Below are positions 1-11,412 of a stretch of DNA of 64,000 nt, piece by piece. The position numbers were made by a program, and so were the translations under genes. The stretch lies in assembly GCA_016713865.1 (NCBI GenBank), contig JADJOG010000001.1, positions 62,001 to 126,000 of the forward strand. The letters are read 5' to 3'. The notes below the pieces were generated by a model. It worked only from the letters and a program-made list of their open reading frames with translations. It was not told the DNA's origin and searched no databases. How positions within the stretch are numbered: position 1 is the stretch's first letter; every line of letters begins with the position of its first letter. Source of the DNA: Flavobacteriales bacterium. GTDB taxonomy: Bacteria; Bacteroidota; Bacteroidia; Flavobacteriales_F; PHOS-HE28.

Positions 1-3000
1 AGCGATCGTCGCCGGTGAAGAAATCGCCATCGTCGCAAGGCGCACCGGGCAAAGCAGCGCCTCCGACCTCGCCTTCGCAATCGATGAGCACGCCCGCGCA
101 CTGGCAGTTGCTGGTCCATGCGTCAAGCGCGGTGTTGTCGTCGCCATCATCACAAGCAGCACCTGCTATGGCTGCACCACCAGGAGTGCCCTCACAATCC
201 AAGGGCATGCCCGCGCATCCGCAATCGGCATCATAGGCATCGGCACCGGTCTGCGGATCGTCATCGTCGCAAGGAGTTCCCGGCAATGCGCCTCCACCGG
301 GCACACTCGCGCAATCGAGCGGCAGGCCAACACAATCGCACATGGCGGTATATGTGTCGTTCCCCGTGGTCGCATCTCCATCATCGCAAGGCGAACCGGG
401 CAAGGCGCTTCCACCGACAACACCTGCACAATCGATCAATTGCCCGATGCACTCGCACGCTACGGACCAGGTATCATCGCCCGTCGCTTCATCACCATCA
501 TCGCAAGCCGTGCCTGGAAGCGCATCGCCACCAGCGGCCCCGGTGCAGTCGAGCTGCAAGCCCACGCACGCGCAAGCCGTTGTCCAGGTATCGTCGCCCG
601 TGCCCGCATCACCATCGTCGCATGGCGTGCCTGGCAACGCAGAGCCTCCTGCGATTCCGATGCAATCGAGCGGGAGTCCGATGCAGGCGCAGTCCACGGT
701 CCAGGCATCGTTGCCTGTTGTCAGATCACCATCGTCGCACGGCGTTCCTGGCAAAGCGCTTCCACCGGGCAGTCCTTCGCAATCAATCGGCTGGCCAACG
801 CATGCGCATTGAGCAGTCCATGAATCAGTCCCGGTCAGTGGATCACTATCGTCGCATGGAGTCCCAGGAATCGCGCTGCCGAATGGCATGTCTTCGCAAT
901 CCAGATCGATCGGAACATCGGCACAAGCACAATCGACTCCATATGCATCATCAATTGTGAGTGCCAATCCGTCGTCGCACGGTGTTCCGGGAAGCGCATC
1001 GCCCCCAACAATGCCCAGGCAATCGATCAGCTCACCCGCGCATTCACAATCCGCAGACCAGCTGTCGTTGCCCGTGGTCGCATCGCCATCATCGCGGGGT
1101 GCGCCCGACAAAGCCACTCCACCCGCGACTCCTTCGCAATCGAATGGCTCACCTGCGCATGTGCAGTTCACGCTCCAGGCATCATTCCCGGTGAAGGGGT
1201 CGCCATCATCGCACGGTGTCCCAGGCAGCGCGCTTCCGCCAGCTACACCTTCACAATCAATCAGCAAACCGGCACAGATGCAATCCGGGCTCCAGGCATC
1301 TCCGATCGTGCCGGGGTTCCCATCGTCGCAAGGCGTGCCCTGCAGCGCGGAACCGCCAGCAATTCCCTCGCAATCGATCAATAAGCCGATGCAATCGCAC
1401 GACGCATCGTACGCATCGTTTACCGTGGTCGCATCGCCATCGTCGAATGGCGATCCCGGAAGCGCAGATCCGCCCGGCGTTCCGGCGCAATCCAACGGTA
1501 GGCCCACGCACGTGCATTCACTTGTCCAGGTATCGGCACCCGTGGTGGCCTCACCATCGTCGCAAGAGGTACCAGGCTGCGCAGGGCCGCCTTCGACGCC
1601 ATTGCAATCAATCGGAGGCAACGCGTAGGAGACGCACAGTTTCGCGGAACGCGTTGGGTCCTGATCATGGCTCCACGAGGTGCGGCGCCCCACGCCCCAC
1701 ACGAAGGCCGCCACAGCATTGCCCTCTTGCCAGCCCGGGCGATCGATCACCGACTGCAGCAATGCGGCAAGATTCGGTGTGCGTTGCGCGGGACCGTTCT
1801 GGTTGGCCGTGGGCCACGCAGCAGGCAACCAAGTCGTTGATGCCGTGCGCGGACGCGTGGAATAACTGAAAGGCACGAAGCCCAGGGCCGGCGCGTTGGC
1901 ATCGTCCTGCAGGGCAACCAGCAAGGAGCACGGATTGATCTGCGAGGTGCCACGCGAAGTGAACTGGATGCGTGCATCGACGATGGTGCTTCCGGCAGGG
2001 ATGCTCACGCCGCCCCAGCGTATCGCGATGAACTGATTCCCGCGCCATGGGCTGGCCTCGCTATCGAACACGAGGTCGAGCGCGCCGGTGTTGGCGTAAA
2101 TGTTCCCGTTCTCTGCCTCTTCACCATCGGGGTTCGGCGATGAGACCAGGGTGAAGCACGTGGTGACATCGATGCAGGCATTGTTGCCGCCGCACACGTT
2201 GCAGAGATCGATCACGGCACCACCGCCGGGAACACCGTTGCAATCGATTGGCAGGCCGATGCATTGGCAGCTGGCATTCCATGTATCGTTACCCGTATTC
2301 GGATTGTTGTCGTTGCACGGGATGCCCGGCAACGCGCTGCCGTTGGGCACACCAAGGCAATCGACCACCTGGCCGATGCATTGGCAACCCGCTGTCCAGG
2401 CATCGCTCACCGTGAGCGGGTTACCGTCGTTGCATAGCGACCCTGGCAATGCCGTTCCACCTGCGACGCCCAAGCAATCAATCAACTGGCCCACGCATTG
2501 GCACTGCGCGTTCCAGGCATCGTTGCCCGTGTTCGGATTGTTGTCGTTGCACGCCGTCCCGGGCAGTGCGGCACCACCTGCTACACCAAGGCAATCCACA
2601 AGCTGGCCAGCGCACTGGCAGTTGGGCCTTATCACATCATTCACCGTGGCCGGATTGCCGTCGTTGCATAATGCGCCCGGCTCGGGATTTCCGCAGCCGC
2701 ATTGGCCGGGAGCAGACTTGTTCGGGTCGAAGGGACAGCCATCGAGCGCATCGCAAACGCCATCGCCATCGCTATCACTGCTGGGCGTTCCCGCGCATTG
2801 GCAGCTCGCGCTCCAAGCATCATTCAGCGTGCAGGGATTACCATCGTTGCACGCGGTTCCCGGCAACGCAGGACCGCCGACCACTCCATTGCAATCAGTC
2901 ACCTGCTGATTCAACGTGACCTGGCCGAAGGCACCCAGGCTCAGGTTCCAATAGCTTCCGCTGAATGAGACTTGCAGCTTCAGTGCGCGCACCATGTAAC

Positions 3001-4612
3001 GCACGGTGCCATTCAGCCCGACAGTGTTGTCCGTGAACGATGTGCCCGTTACAGCTGTGGTGGTCCTTCGCACCCACTGCTGCGTGGCGGAATTGAAGCG
3101 GTAAACGTGATAACCTGCAAGGCCGGGCTCGGGGGAAGCGGTCCAGGTGACCGTTGTGCTCGAGCCGTTAGCCGAAGAGGCTTGCACATTCGACGGCGGT
3201 GCAACCACGTGCATGCGCAAGGTGGGGTCGCCCATGAGCGCGATGTGGATGCGGCCCGCTTGCGGATTGGCGGGCTCATAATGCCCATTCGCGTTGTTCT
3301 GCGTGAGCGTGGTGGCGTAACCGATGGTCTCGCCCATGCCCATGTGGTGGAAGAACCAATTGGGATAGCCCGCCCAGAAGTTGGTGAGGATGTTGCCACT
3401 GGCGAGAGCGGCCCGCAGGAAGTTGTTCTGGAAATCCCAATCGCCGAAATAGCTGCCGAAAAGGATGGTGAATATGCCTTGAGGATTGGAGCTCGCGAAT
3501 TGCGTGGTATTGCCCACACCGTTCGCACTGGGCCACCAGCCCGGGCCGCAGCCATAGCTCCACAGATGGGTCTGGCTCGAGAGCGCCGTGAAATAATCCC
3601 CGGCTGCAACGTTATTGGGGTGCACCAAAGGCCCGAATCCCCGCCATGCATTCTGAGAGAACGCATCGGTATAACCTGTGAAATTGTCATCGACCACGGC
3701 CCTGTCGGCGGCAGTGATCTGCTTCAATTTCCATTGGCGCAATTTGCTCAGGTAATTGGCCGTGAGCTGCGTTTCCGTCTGGCTGAAAGCGGGCAGGTCA
3801 TAGAAATCGACACGGCCAACAGCCAACTCGACCGCTGTTGGTATTATGCTCTGATCGAACTTGCCATCGCCAGGCACATTATGGTTGCGCGGCCATTGCG
3901 CGGTTGCGCTGTTCACCGAGTTATCGGTCCAGCTGCCGTTCATCTCACCGTAGTAGACATCGGCAGACCACGCTCCGTAGTGCTCACCATGTCCATCGGG
4001 GGCCAGCGCGCCGCTCAGGGGTACCGGCACATGCCCAAGGATGAAAACAGCCTTCACGTTGCTCGGGTCGGCATTGTAGGCGGCGGTAACAAGCGCCTTC
4101 ACACTGGTTACAGGGGCCGTGCGGCTCACATCGTGCCGTATCACCTGCCATCCATCGCCTTCCAGATCCTGCAGGAACTGCGTCAATTGGGTGGCGAGGG
4201 ACGTTGTGAAAGTGTTATCGACCAGCAGCACCAGCTTGCCACGAGACTCCACCATGGCCAGTTCGATGCCGGCATTGATGTACCCGAAGCCATTGCCCAA
4301 ATTCTGGGTGGTCCGCACCACCTTGTACTCGTAGCTGGTGTTCACGGCCACAGTGTTGTCCGTGTATTGAAGGGCCGTGCCGCCAAGGGTTGTTATGGCG
4401 CTTCCCCAATTGGTGCCGCCTTTGAGCTTGCGGAACACGGTGAAGCCCGTCGTATTCGAGTGCGGGAGCCACTGAAGCGTGATTGAGGGGGGGCTCGCCT
4501 GAACGGTGGCCCACATGCGCACGGAGCGGTCGTGCCCATAGGACTGCGCCACCGCACTGCTCGGCGCGAGCAGTAGGACGACGAGAAGGGCGTGCAGTGC
4601 GCGAGCGATCAT
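1..4612 (-). CDS. Large secreted protein with gingipain-like region and Cys-rich 39-residue repeats (3' end outside window)
   Basis: One open frame runs without a stop from an ATG at 4612 to the left edge, about 1537 codons. Residues 1-22 form a signal peptide ending AVA before Q23. A fibronectin-III-like domain (about 33-100) is followed by a region (about 110-420) resembling the caspase-like fold of C25 gingipains, with HGEHYGAW near residue 212 and SYGCGPGWW near 354 as candidate His/Cys positions. A second FnIII-like domain lies near 467-554. Then come Cys-rich repeats (about 564-805), a beta-sandwich-like domain (about 806-992) and a longer repeat block (993 to the edge). Repeats follow the pattern DCxGxxGGxALPGTPCDDGD...C.C.G. 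A T9SS sorting domain would be expected at the missing C terminus. The protease assignment is inference from fold-like pattern; the export signal and repeats are directly visible. Confidence 0.8.
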   Translation of the reverse strand, partial: MIARALHALLVVLLLAPSSAVAQSYGHDRSVRMWATVQASPPSITLQWLPHSNTTGFTVFRKLKGGTNWGSAITTLGGTALQYTDNTVAVNTSYEYKVVRTTQNLGNGFGYINAGIELAMVESRGKLVLLVDNTFTTSLATQLTQFLQDLEGDGWQVIRHDVSRTAPVTSVKALVTAAYNADPSNVKAVFILGHVPVPLSGALAPDGHGEHYGAWSADVYYGEMNGSWTDNSVNSATAQWPRNHNVPGDGKFDQSIIPTAVELAVGRVDFYDLPAFSQTETQLTANYLSKLRQWKLKQITAADRAVVDDNFTGYTDAFSQNAWRGFGPLVHPNNVAAGDYFTALSSQTHLWSYGCGPGWWPSANGVGNTTQFASSNPQGIFTILFGSYFGDWDFQNNFLRAALASGNILTNFWAGYPNWFFHHMGMGETIGYATTLTQNNANGHYEPANPQAGRIHIALMGDPTLRMHVVAPPSNVQASSANGSSTTVTWTASPEPGLAGYHVYRFNSATQQWVRRTTTAVTGTSFTDNTVGLNGTVRYMVRALKLQVSFSGSYWNLSLGAFGQVTLNQQVTDCNGVVGGPALPGTACNDGNPCTLNDAWSASCQCAGTPSSDSDGDGVCDALDGCPFDPNKSAPGQCGCGNPEPGALCNDGNPATVNDVIRPNCQCAGQLVDCLGVAGGAALPGTACNDNNPNTGNDAWNAQCQCVGQLIDCLGVAGGTALPGSLCNDGNPLTVSDAWTAGCQCIGQVVDCLGVPNGSALPGIPCNDNNPNTGNDTWNASCQCIGLPIDCNGVPGGGAVIDLCNVCGGNNACIDVTTCFTLVSSPNPDGEEAENGNIYANTGALDLVFDSEASPWRGNQFIAIRWGGVSIPAGSTIVDARIQFTSRGTSQINPCSLLVALQDDANAPALGFVPFSYSTRPRTASTTWLPAAWPTANQNGPAQRTPNLAALLQSVIDRPGWQEGNAVAAFVWGVGRRTSWSHDQDPTRSAKLCVSYALPPIDCNGVEGGPAQPGTSCDDGEATTGADTWTSECTCVGLPLDCAGTPGGSALPGSPFDDGDATTVNDAYDASCDCIGLLIDCEGIAGGSALQGTPCDDGNPGTIGDAWSPDCICAGLLIDCEGVAGGSALPGTPCDDGDPFTGNDAWSVNCTCAGEPFDCEGVAGGVALSGAPRDDGDATTGNDSWSADCECAGELIDCLGIVGGDALPGTPCDDGLALTIDDAYGVDCACADVPIDLDCEDMPFGSAIPGTPCDDSDPLTGTDSWTAQCACVGQPIDCEGLPGGSALPGTPCDDGDLTTGNDAWTVDCACIGLPLDCIGIAGGSALPGTPCDDGDAGTGDDTWTTACACVGLQLDCTGAAGGDALPGTACDDGDEATGDDTWSVACECIGQLIDCAGVVGGSALPGSPCDDGDATTGNDTYTAMCDCVGLPLDCASVPGGGALPGTPCDDDDPQTGADAYDADCGCAGMPLDCEGTPGGAAIAGAACDDGDDNTALDAWTSNCQCAGVLIDCEGEVGGAALPGAPCDDGDFFTGDDR
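2..1632 (-). repeat. Tandem 117-bp coding repeats (14 units, last one cut by the window edge)
   Basis: Consecutive units of about 39 codons encode IDCEGxxGGSALPGTPCDDG followed by a D/T/N-rich stretch and CxCxGLP. I count 14 units. Two have lost the Cys after ALPG-P (Phe in unit 2, Arg in unit 5), and unit 7 has an extra two residues. Spacing and reading frame are otherwise kept, which points to a protein-level repeat array. Confidence 0.85.
2195..2920 (-). repeat. First block of the same Cys-rich coding repeats, with a calcium-binding-like insert
   Basis: About five related units use CNDGNP or CNDNNP in place of CDDGD. After the first unit a stretch DSDGDGVCDALDGCPFDPN resembles a thrombospondin type 3 / calcium-binding repeat. 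The block ends in a CNVCGG motif. A domain of about 185 residues separates it from the longer array. Confidence 0.75.
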
Positions 4613-4928
4613 TTTTCTGAAGCGCGCGAAGATAGACCCTTGCCTATGGCCCAGAATACGCGCACCACGGCCCGCAATGCAATCCTCTTCCCCATGCAGC
4701 ACTGCCTAAGACGACTTACCCGAAACAACCGACGAAACCACGACTGGGGCGTTCGAATGAAAACAGCGCGACTACCTTCGCCAAGACATTTTCCGCCTCG
4801 GCAACCTCAACGTCAAGCTCAGCGTTCCAAGGCCCCGAAAACATGCACGAACTGTCCCGTGAGCCCCATTTCAGCCAGAACCTGGCAGGGCGCACGGCAT
4901 TCCTATTCAATCCGTTTTGACCTCGACC
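4613..4928. other. Divergent intergenic region between the secreted protein and the NRPS/PKS locus
   Basis: About 316 bases with no credible gene; the short frames here have no recognisable product. It should hold the promoters of both divergent genes. The minus-strand box is clear at 4627-4634, but I see no equally good TAnnTTTG box for the plus-strand NRPS gene, only a TTTTG near 4913-4917. Confidence 0.5.
4627..4634 (-). promoter_or_regulatory. Putative -7 box TATCTTCG for the large secreted protein gene
   Basis: Read on the minus strand the sequence is TATCTTCG, a match to the Bacteroidota TAnnTTTG element with one change. It ends 14 bases before the ATG at 4612, so the 5' leader would be very short. 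Confidence 0.5.
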
Positions 4929-7900
4929 ATGAACATCCTGCGAATCCTGGAACAGAAGCTCAGCATTGATTCAAGCAAACCGGCGCTGATCAGTGGGTCG
5001 AGCACGCTCACCTACGCCGAAGTGAAAGCAAGGAGCAGCCATATGGCCGCTCTGCTTCATCAGCACGGAGCCAGACCCGGCAAGACCATCGGCCTCTGCC
5101 TCGACCGTTCCCCCGAGCTCATCATCTCCGTGCTCGGCATCGTGCAGGCAGGTGCGGCCTACGTGCCCATCGACCCCACCTACCCCGCCGAGCGCATCGC
5201 GGGCATGCTGGAGGACGCCAAGCCGCCGGTGGTGATCACCAGCAAGGCGAACCAGCATCTCTTCAAAGGCACGAGCGCCAAGGTGCTGCTCATCGAGGAC
5301 ATCGACCAAGAGAACGGTCCTGTGTTCGAGGGTCCGTGCCCAGCGAAACCCGACGACCTGCTCTACGTGCTCTTCACCAGCGGCAGCACCGGCCGGCCCA
5401 AGGGCGTGGCCATGCACCATGCGCCGCTGATGAACCTGATCCAGTGGCAGCTGCGCACCAGCGTGTGCAAGGAGGGTGACCGCACCCTGCAATTCGCGCC
5501 GATCAGCTTCGACGTGAGCTTCCAGGAGATCTTCACCACGTTCGCCCAAGGTGGCACGCTGGTGCTGATCACCGACGAGGACCGCCTGAACAGCACGCAG
5601 CTCCTGCGGAAGATCATCGCGCAGAAGCTCAACCGCATCATCGTGCCATTCGTGGCGCTGCAATACCTCGCCGAAGCCGTGGAACGCACCGGCGAAGTGC
5701 CCTCGTCATTGAAAGAGGTCTTCACCAGCGGCGAACAATTGAAGGTCACCCCGGCGATCATCAACCTGTTCAAGCAGTTGCCCGGTTGTCGCTTCTGCAA
5801 CCAGTACGGACCGACGGAAGGTCACGTGGTGAGCGAGCTCGAACTGAAAGGCGACCCCACGGCATGGCCCGCACTGCCGAACATCGGCAGCGCCATCGAC
5901 AACGTAAAGCTCTACGTGCTCGATGAGCAGATGAAGCCTGTTCCGACCGGCGAAGAAGGTGAATTGTACTCGGCGGTGCGTGCGTGGCCAAGGGCTACAT
6001 CGGTCGCGATGACCTCACGGCCGAGCGCTTCCTGCCGATCCGTTCATCAACGGTGACAGGATGTATCGCACAGGTGATAGGGCAGCGGAATTGCCGAACG
6101 GCGAGATCGACTACAAAGGCCGCATCGATGGCCAGGTGAAAGTGCGCGGCTATCGCATCGAGCTCGGTGAAGTGGAAGTGGCCATGGAGAAGCACCCGGC
6201 CGTGGAGCAGGCCGTGGCCAACGTGCGCGAGGACCGTCCCGGGTTGAAGCGCCTGATCGGTTACTACGTGGCGAAGAGCGAGCTGAGCACGAACGAGCTC
6301 CGCAAGCACCTCGCCTCCCTCCTGCCCGACTACATGCAGCCTTCCGCCTTCGTGGCCGTGAAGGAACTGCCACGCACCCCCAGCGGCAAGATCGACCGCA
6401 AGGCATTGCCCGCACCGGATGTGAAGCGTCCCGACCTCGATGTGGCGTATGCTGGACCGACGACCGCTGTGCAGAAGACCCTCGCGAACGTGTGGGCCGA
6501 CCTGCTCGGCATCGACCGCGTCGGCATCGACGACAACTTCTTCGACCTCGGCGGCAACTCGCTGCTGAGCATCCAGTGTGTGGCACAGCTCGAAGGCCAT
6601 GGCCTGAAGCTGCCGATCGTGAAGCTGTACCAGCACCCGACGATCAGGGCTTGCGCAGCGTTCCTTGAGGGCGATGCCAGTACGATGGCACCTTCCGAAA
6701 TGGCGAAGGCACGCGTAGGGGCGCGTCATGACGCTACCAAGCGTGGCGATGTAGCCATCATTGGTATGAGCGGCCGTTTCCCCGGTGCGGAGAGCGTGGA
6801 GCAGCTCTGGCAGAATCTGCTGGCGAAGAAGAACAGCATCAGCACGTGGACGGTGGACGAGCTTGACCCGAGCATCCCAGCCGAACTGCGCAACGACCCC
6901 GACTATGTGAAGGCGCGCGGTGTGATCGCCGATGCCGACAAGTTCGACGCGGGCTTCTTCGGCGTGAATCCGAAAGTGGCTGCGCTGATGGATCCGCAGC
7001 AGCGCGTGTTCCTGGAGACCGCATGGGCTGCTTTGGAAGATGCCGCCTACGATCCTGCTCAATTCGCTGGATTGATCGGCGTGTACGCCGGCATGGGCAA
7101 CAACACCTACTTCACGCGCAACGTCATCGGCCACCCCGAGCTGATCGAGCAGGTCGGCGACTTCGCGGTGATGACGGCCAACGAGAAGGACTACATCGCC
7201 ACGCGTCTCGCCTTCGAGTTCGATCTGCGTGGTCCTGCATTGAGCATCCACACCGCGTGCAGCACTTCACTCGTCGCGATCGCCCAGGCGTTCAAAGCGC
7301 TGCGCGATGGCGAATGCGACATGGCGCTGGCCGGTGGCATCGCGCTCACGGTGCCCTTCAACAGCGGCATCGTGTACAATGAGGGCGGCATGTACAGCCC
7401 CGATGGCAGCACGCGCACCTTCGACGCCAACGGCAAGGGCACCTCGTTCAGCGACGGCTGCGGCATCATCGTGCTGAAGCGCCTGGATGACGCCGAGCGC
7501 GACAAGGACCACATCTACGCGGTGATCAAAGGCGCCGCGCTGAACAACGACGGCAGCGACAAGGCCAGCTTCACCGCGCCCAGTGTGCGCGGCCAGGCCG
7601 AAGTGATCGCGATGGCTCAGGCCGATGCAGGCGTGAGCCCGAGCGAGATCACCTATGTGGAAACACATGGCACTGCGACACCGCTCGGCGACCCGATCGA
7701 AGTGGAAGCGTTGACGCTTGCGTTCGGCGGCAAGACCAACGGGCACCACTGCGTCATCGGCTCCATCAAGAGCAACATCGGTCACCTGACGCCCGCTGCT
7801 GGTGCCGCCGGTGTGATCAAGACCGCACTGGCGCTGCGCGAGGAAGTGATCCCGGCGAACGTGGGCTTCGAGACCCCGAACCCCGCGATCGACTTCGCGA

Positions 7901-10900
7901 ACTCACCCTTCAGGGTTTTGACCGACAACGAGGCCTGGCCGCGTGTGCCGGGCACTCCGCGCATCGCTGGTGTATCCAGTTTCGGTGTAGGTGGAACGAA
8001 CGCGCACGTGATCCTCGCGGAGCCGCCGGTGGCTCTGGCCTCCAGCGCTTCACGAGAAAAGCAGCTCTTCCTGCTCAGCGCGAAGAGCAAGACATCGCTC
8101 GATGCCATGACGGACAACCTCCGCTCCTGGCTCCTCCTCGACTCCGCTCGGAGTGCCAGTCCGTCGGTATCGCTCGCGGACGCAGCCTACACCCTGCAAG
8201 TCGGCCGTCGCCACTTCAAGCATCGCCGCCTCATTGTTGGCGGAAGCCATAACGAAGTGATCGAGGCCATCGCCAATAAGGACGCACAGCTCATCGGTAC
8301 GCGCGAACTGCACGAAGCCGCGCCCGGCGTGGTGTTCATGTTCCCCGGCCAAGGCTCGCAGTACGTGAACATGGGTCGCGACCTCTGCGCGAGCGAGCCA
8401 GTCTTCAAACAACACTTCGATCAGTGCTGCGAGTTGTTCAGCAAGGAATTCGGCACCGACCTCAAGGCCATCATCTTCCCGAAGGCAGGTGATGAAGAGA
8501 AGGCCGCTGAACAACTGAAGCAGACGATCTACACGCAGGCATCGCTCTTCACCATGCACTACAGCCTCGCGAAGCTGTGGATGCATTGGGGCATCGTACC
8601 CGGACGCGATGATGGGCCACAGCATCGGCGAGTTCGCTGCGGCTTGTCTCGCTGGCGTGTTCTCCTTGGAAGATGCGATCAAGCTTGTCGCCAACCGCGG
8701 CCGCATGATGCAGGAACTGCCCGGCGGCAGCATGCTCAGCGTGCGTGCGGCGGAAGAGGACGTGGTGAAGAAACTCCCCGCCGGTTGCAGCATCGCGGCG
8801 AACAACGGTCCGCAGTTGTGCGTGGCCAGCGGTCCGCACGAGGTGATCGCGAAGCTGCAAGCCGAGTTGGAGAAGGAAGGCATCACCTGCAAGTTGCTCG
8901 TGACCAGCCACGCCTTCCATAGCCCGATGATGGACGCCATCGTGGAGCCTTACAAGAAAGTGGTGGAGAGCGTGAAGCTCAACGCGCCGCGCATCCCGAT
9001 CGTCAGCACCGTCACCGCCGAATGGCTGAAGGACGACGAGGCCACTTCATCGAAGTACTGGAGCGACCACCTGCGTGCCACCGTGCGCTTCGCACAAGCA
9101 GTGAAGTTCGCTTGGACCGATGCGGATCGTGTGATGCTCGAAGTAGGTCCGCGCACAACGGCGACCACGCTCGCACGCCAGCAGAGCTCCGACAACAAGA
9201 AACAAGCGGCCGTGCCCTCGTTGGGTGATTCCGCTGGCAATGGCAACGAACTCACGCAACTGCTGAAGGCCGTTGGCGGCCTGTGGCAGAGCGGCGTGCT
9301 CATCGACTGGAACAAATTCTACGATCGCGAAGAGCGTTGCCGTATCTCCATGCCGACCTACGCCTTCGAGCGCATCCGTCACTGGGTGGACCCGTGGCGA
9401 TGGTGGCCGATGGTGGACGTGCCATTGCAAGCACAATACGAAGGCGCCTGTCGAACAGCGGCGACGCGAACCTTTCACCGAAGGAATCGCTGATCGCACA
9501 GATCAAGCACCTGTTGGAAGAAAGCTCCGGCCTTGAACTGGCCGAAGCCAGCAACGAGGAGACCTTCCTGGAGATGGGCCTCGATTCGCTCTTCCTGACT
9601 CAAGTCGCGACATCACTGAGCAAGAAGTTCGGCGTGAAGATCTCGTTCCGTCAATTGAACGAGGAGCTTCCGAACCTGGACAAGCTGGCGGATCATCTGT
9701 TGGCGAACGGAGTGTCGGCGGGCGGTTCAACGGCGGTCGCTGGCGCGCCCGCGGTGGCCACCGGCAAGGATGCCGGTGGGACATTGAACGCGCTGGAAGA
9801 CGCCCCCGAGCTGAAGAAAGTGTTCGGTGCACAGGCGCGCATCAGCAAGGAGAAGGTGGACGACATGACGCCGCAGCAGCGCGCGTGGTTCGACGCCTTC
9901 GTGAAGCGCTACGTAGCGAAGACCGCCAAGAGCAAAGCCTTCACACAGGAAAACCGCAAGCCGATGGCCGACCCGCGCGTGGTCACCGGTTTCAAGCCGC
10001 AGACCAAGGAGCTCATCTACCAAGTGGTGGTGGACAAGAGCAGCGGCTGCCACCTCTGGGACATCGACGGCAACGAATACGTGGACATCCTCAGCGGATT
10101 CGGCTCCTCGATGTTCGGCTACATGCCCGACTTCATCAAGGAAGCTTGCCACAAACAGATCGATACCAGCGTGGAGATCGGCCCGATGCACCCGCTCGCC
10201 GCAGAAGTATCGAAGCTGCTGTGCGAACTCACCGGCGCTGAGCGTGCTGCCGTGTGCAACACCGGAAGTGAAGCCGTGCTTGGCGCCATGCGCATGGCCC
10301 GCACCGTCACCGGCCGCAGCTTGATCATATCCTTCAGCGGTAGCTACCACGGCATCAACGATGAAGTGATCATTCGTGGCAGCAAGAGCAAGAAGAGTTA
10401 TCCCGGCGCGCCCGGCATCATGCCACAAGCCGTGGAGAACATGCTCGTGCTCGACTACGGCACACCCGAGAGCCTCGAGATCATCAAGCAGCGTTGCCAC
10501 GAGGCAGCGGCCGTGCTCGTTGAACCGGTGCAGAGCCGTCGCATGGAATTCCGTCCGGTGGATTTCCTCCGCGAAGTGCGCCGCATCACGCAGGAGCATG
10601 GCACCGCGCTGATCTTCGATGAGGTGATCACCGGCTTCCGCACGCACCAGAACGGCACGCAAGGGCTCTTCGGCATCCAAGCCGACATCGGCACCTACGG
10701 CAAGGTGATCGGTGGCGGCATGCCCGTTGGTGCCATGATCGGCAAGAGTGAATGGATGGACGCCCTCGACGGCGGCCACTGGCAATTCGGTGATGACAGC
10801 GTTCCACCAGCAGGCGTGACCTACTTCGCCGGCACCTTCGTGCGCCATCCACTGACGATGGCGGCGATGAAGGCCTCGTTGGTGTACATGAAGAACGAAG

Positions 10901-11403
10901 GGCCGGCCTTGCAAGAGCGCCTGAACACGATGACCGAGGACATGGTCGCTCGCGTGAACGGCCTCTTCGACCAGTACCAGCTTCCCTACCGCTGGGTGAA
11001 CTTCGGCAGCGCGTTCAAGACGAAGTACGACGAGAGCGTCAACTACACCGAGCTCTTCTTCATGCTGATGCGCTACCACGGCGTACACGTGCTGGACTTC
11101 CCGCACTTCATCACCACGGCGCACACCGCAGCCGACATCGAGTTCATAATCAATGCGGTGGAGAAGACCTGCAAAGAGCTACGCGAAAGCGGCTTCATGC
11201 CGGAGCGCACCTATCCCATCCCGACGGTGAACAGCGTGCTGGGCGGCCATGTGCGCAAACTGAGCGAGCGCGTGATCAGCGCGATGGAGCCTCCGGTGGC
11301 TGGCGCGCGCCTAGGACGCACGCCAAAGGGCGAGCCCGCGTGGTTCGTACCAGACCCGAAACGACAAGGGAAGTATTTGATGGTGGAAACGGAAGAGAAC
11401 TGA
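4929..11403 (+). CDS. Hybrid NRPS/PKS: A-PCP-KS-AT-ACP-aminotransferase (frameshifted)
   Basis: Assembly-line enzyme of about 2150 residues. Domains in order: adenylation (1-490, LFTSGSTGRPKG near 150, NQYGPTE near 298); PCP (DLGGNSL, Ser near 543); ketosynthase (about 607-1020) with Cys in TACSTS near 777 and both His motifs (ETHGTATPLGD, SNIGHL); acyltransferase (about 1134-1450) with GHSIGE and HAFH, the malonyl-CoA signature; ACP (MGLDSLFL, Ser near 1552); class III PLP aminotransferase (about 1677-2090) with SYHG, FDEVITGFR and Lys in YGKVIGGGMP. No ketoreductase or dehydratase is present. The A code by eye is D-V-Q-I-F-S-Q-V-V-K, closest to proline codes I recall. Four one-base indels break the frame: deletions near 5970 and 6034, an insertion near 8602 and a deletion near 9394. 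The protein reads normally once these are corrected. The ATG at 4929 fits the A-domain N terminus. Confidence 0.88.
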
Positions 11404-11412
11404 GCGAGCATC

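Noticed and set aside
118..960. Plus-strand Arg/His-rich frame over the repeat region
   Set aside because: Its repeats only reflect the opposite-strand gene, and it has no recognisable fold.
1..1632. Regular 117-base periodicity that might look like a CRISPR or satellite array
   Set aside because: The units vary at codon third positions, stay in one reading frame and encode a consistent Cys pattern, so they are protein repeats.
4592..4969. 125-codon plus-strand frame across the divergent intergenic region
   Set aside because: It overlaps both flanking gene starts and the promoter region, and the product is Arg/Pro-rich without a domain.
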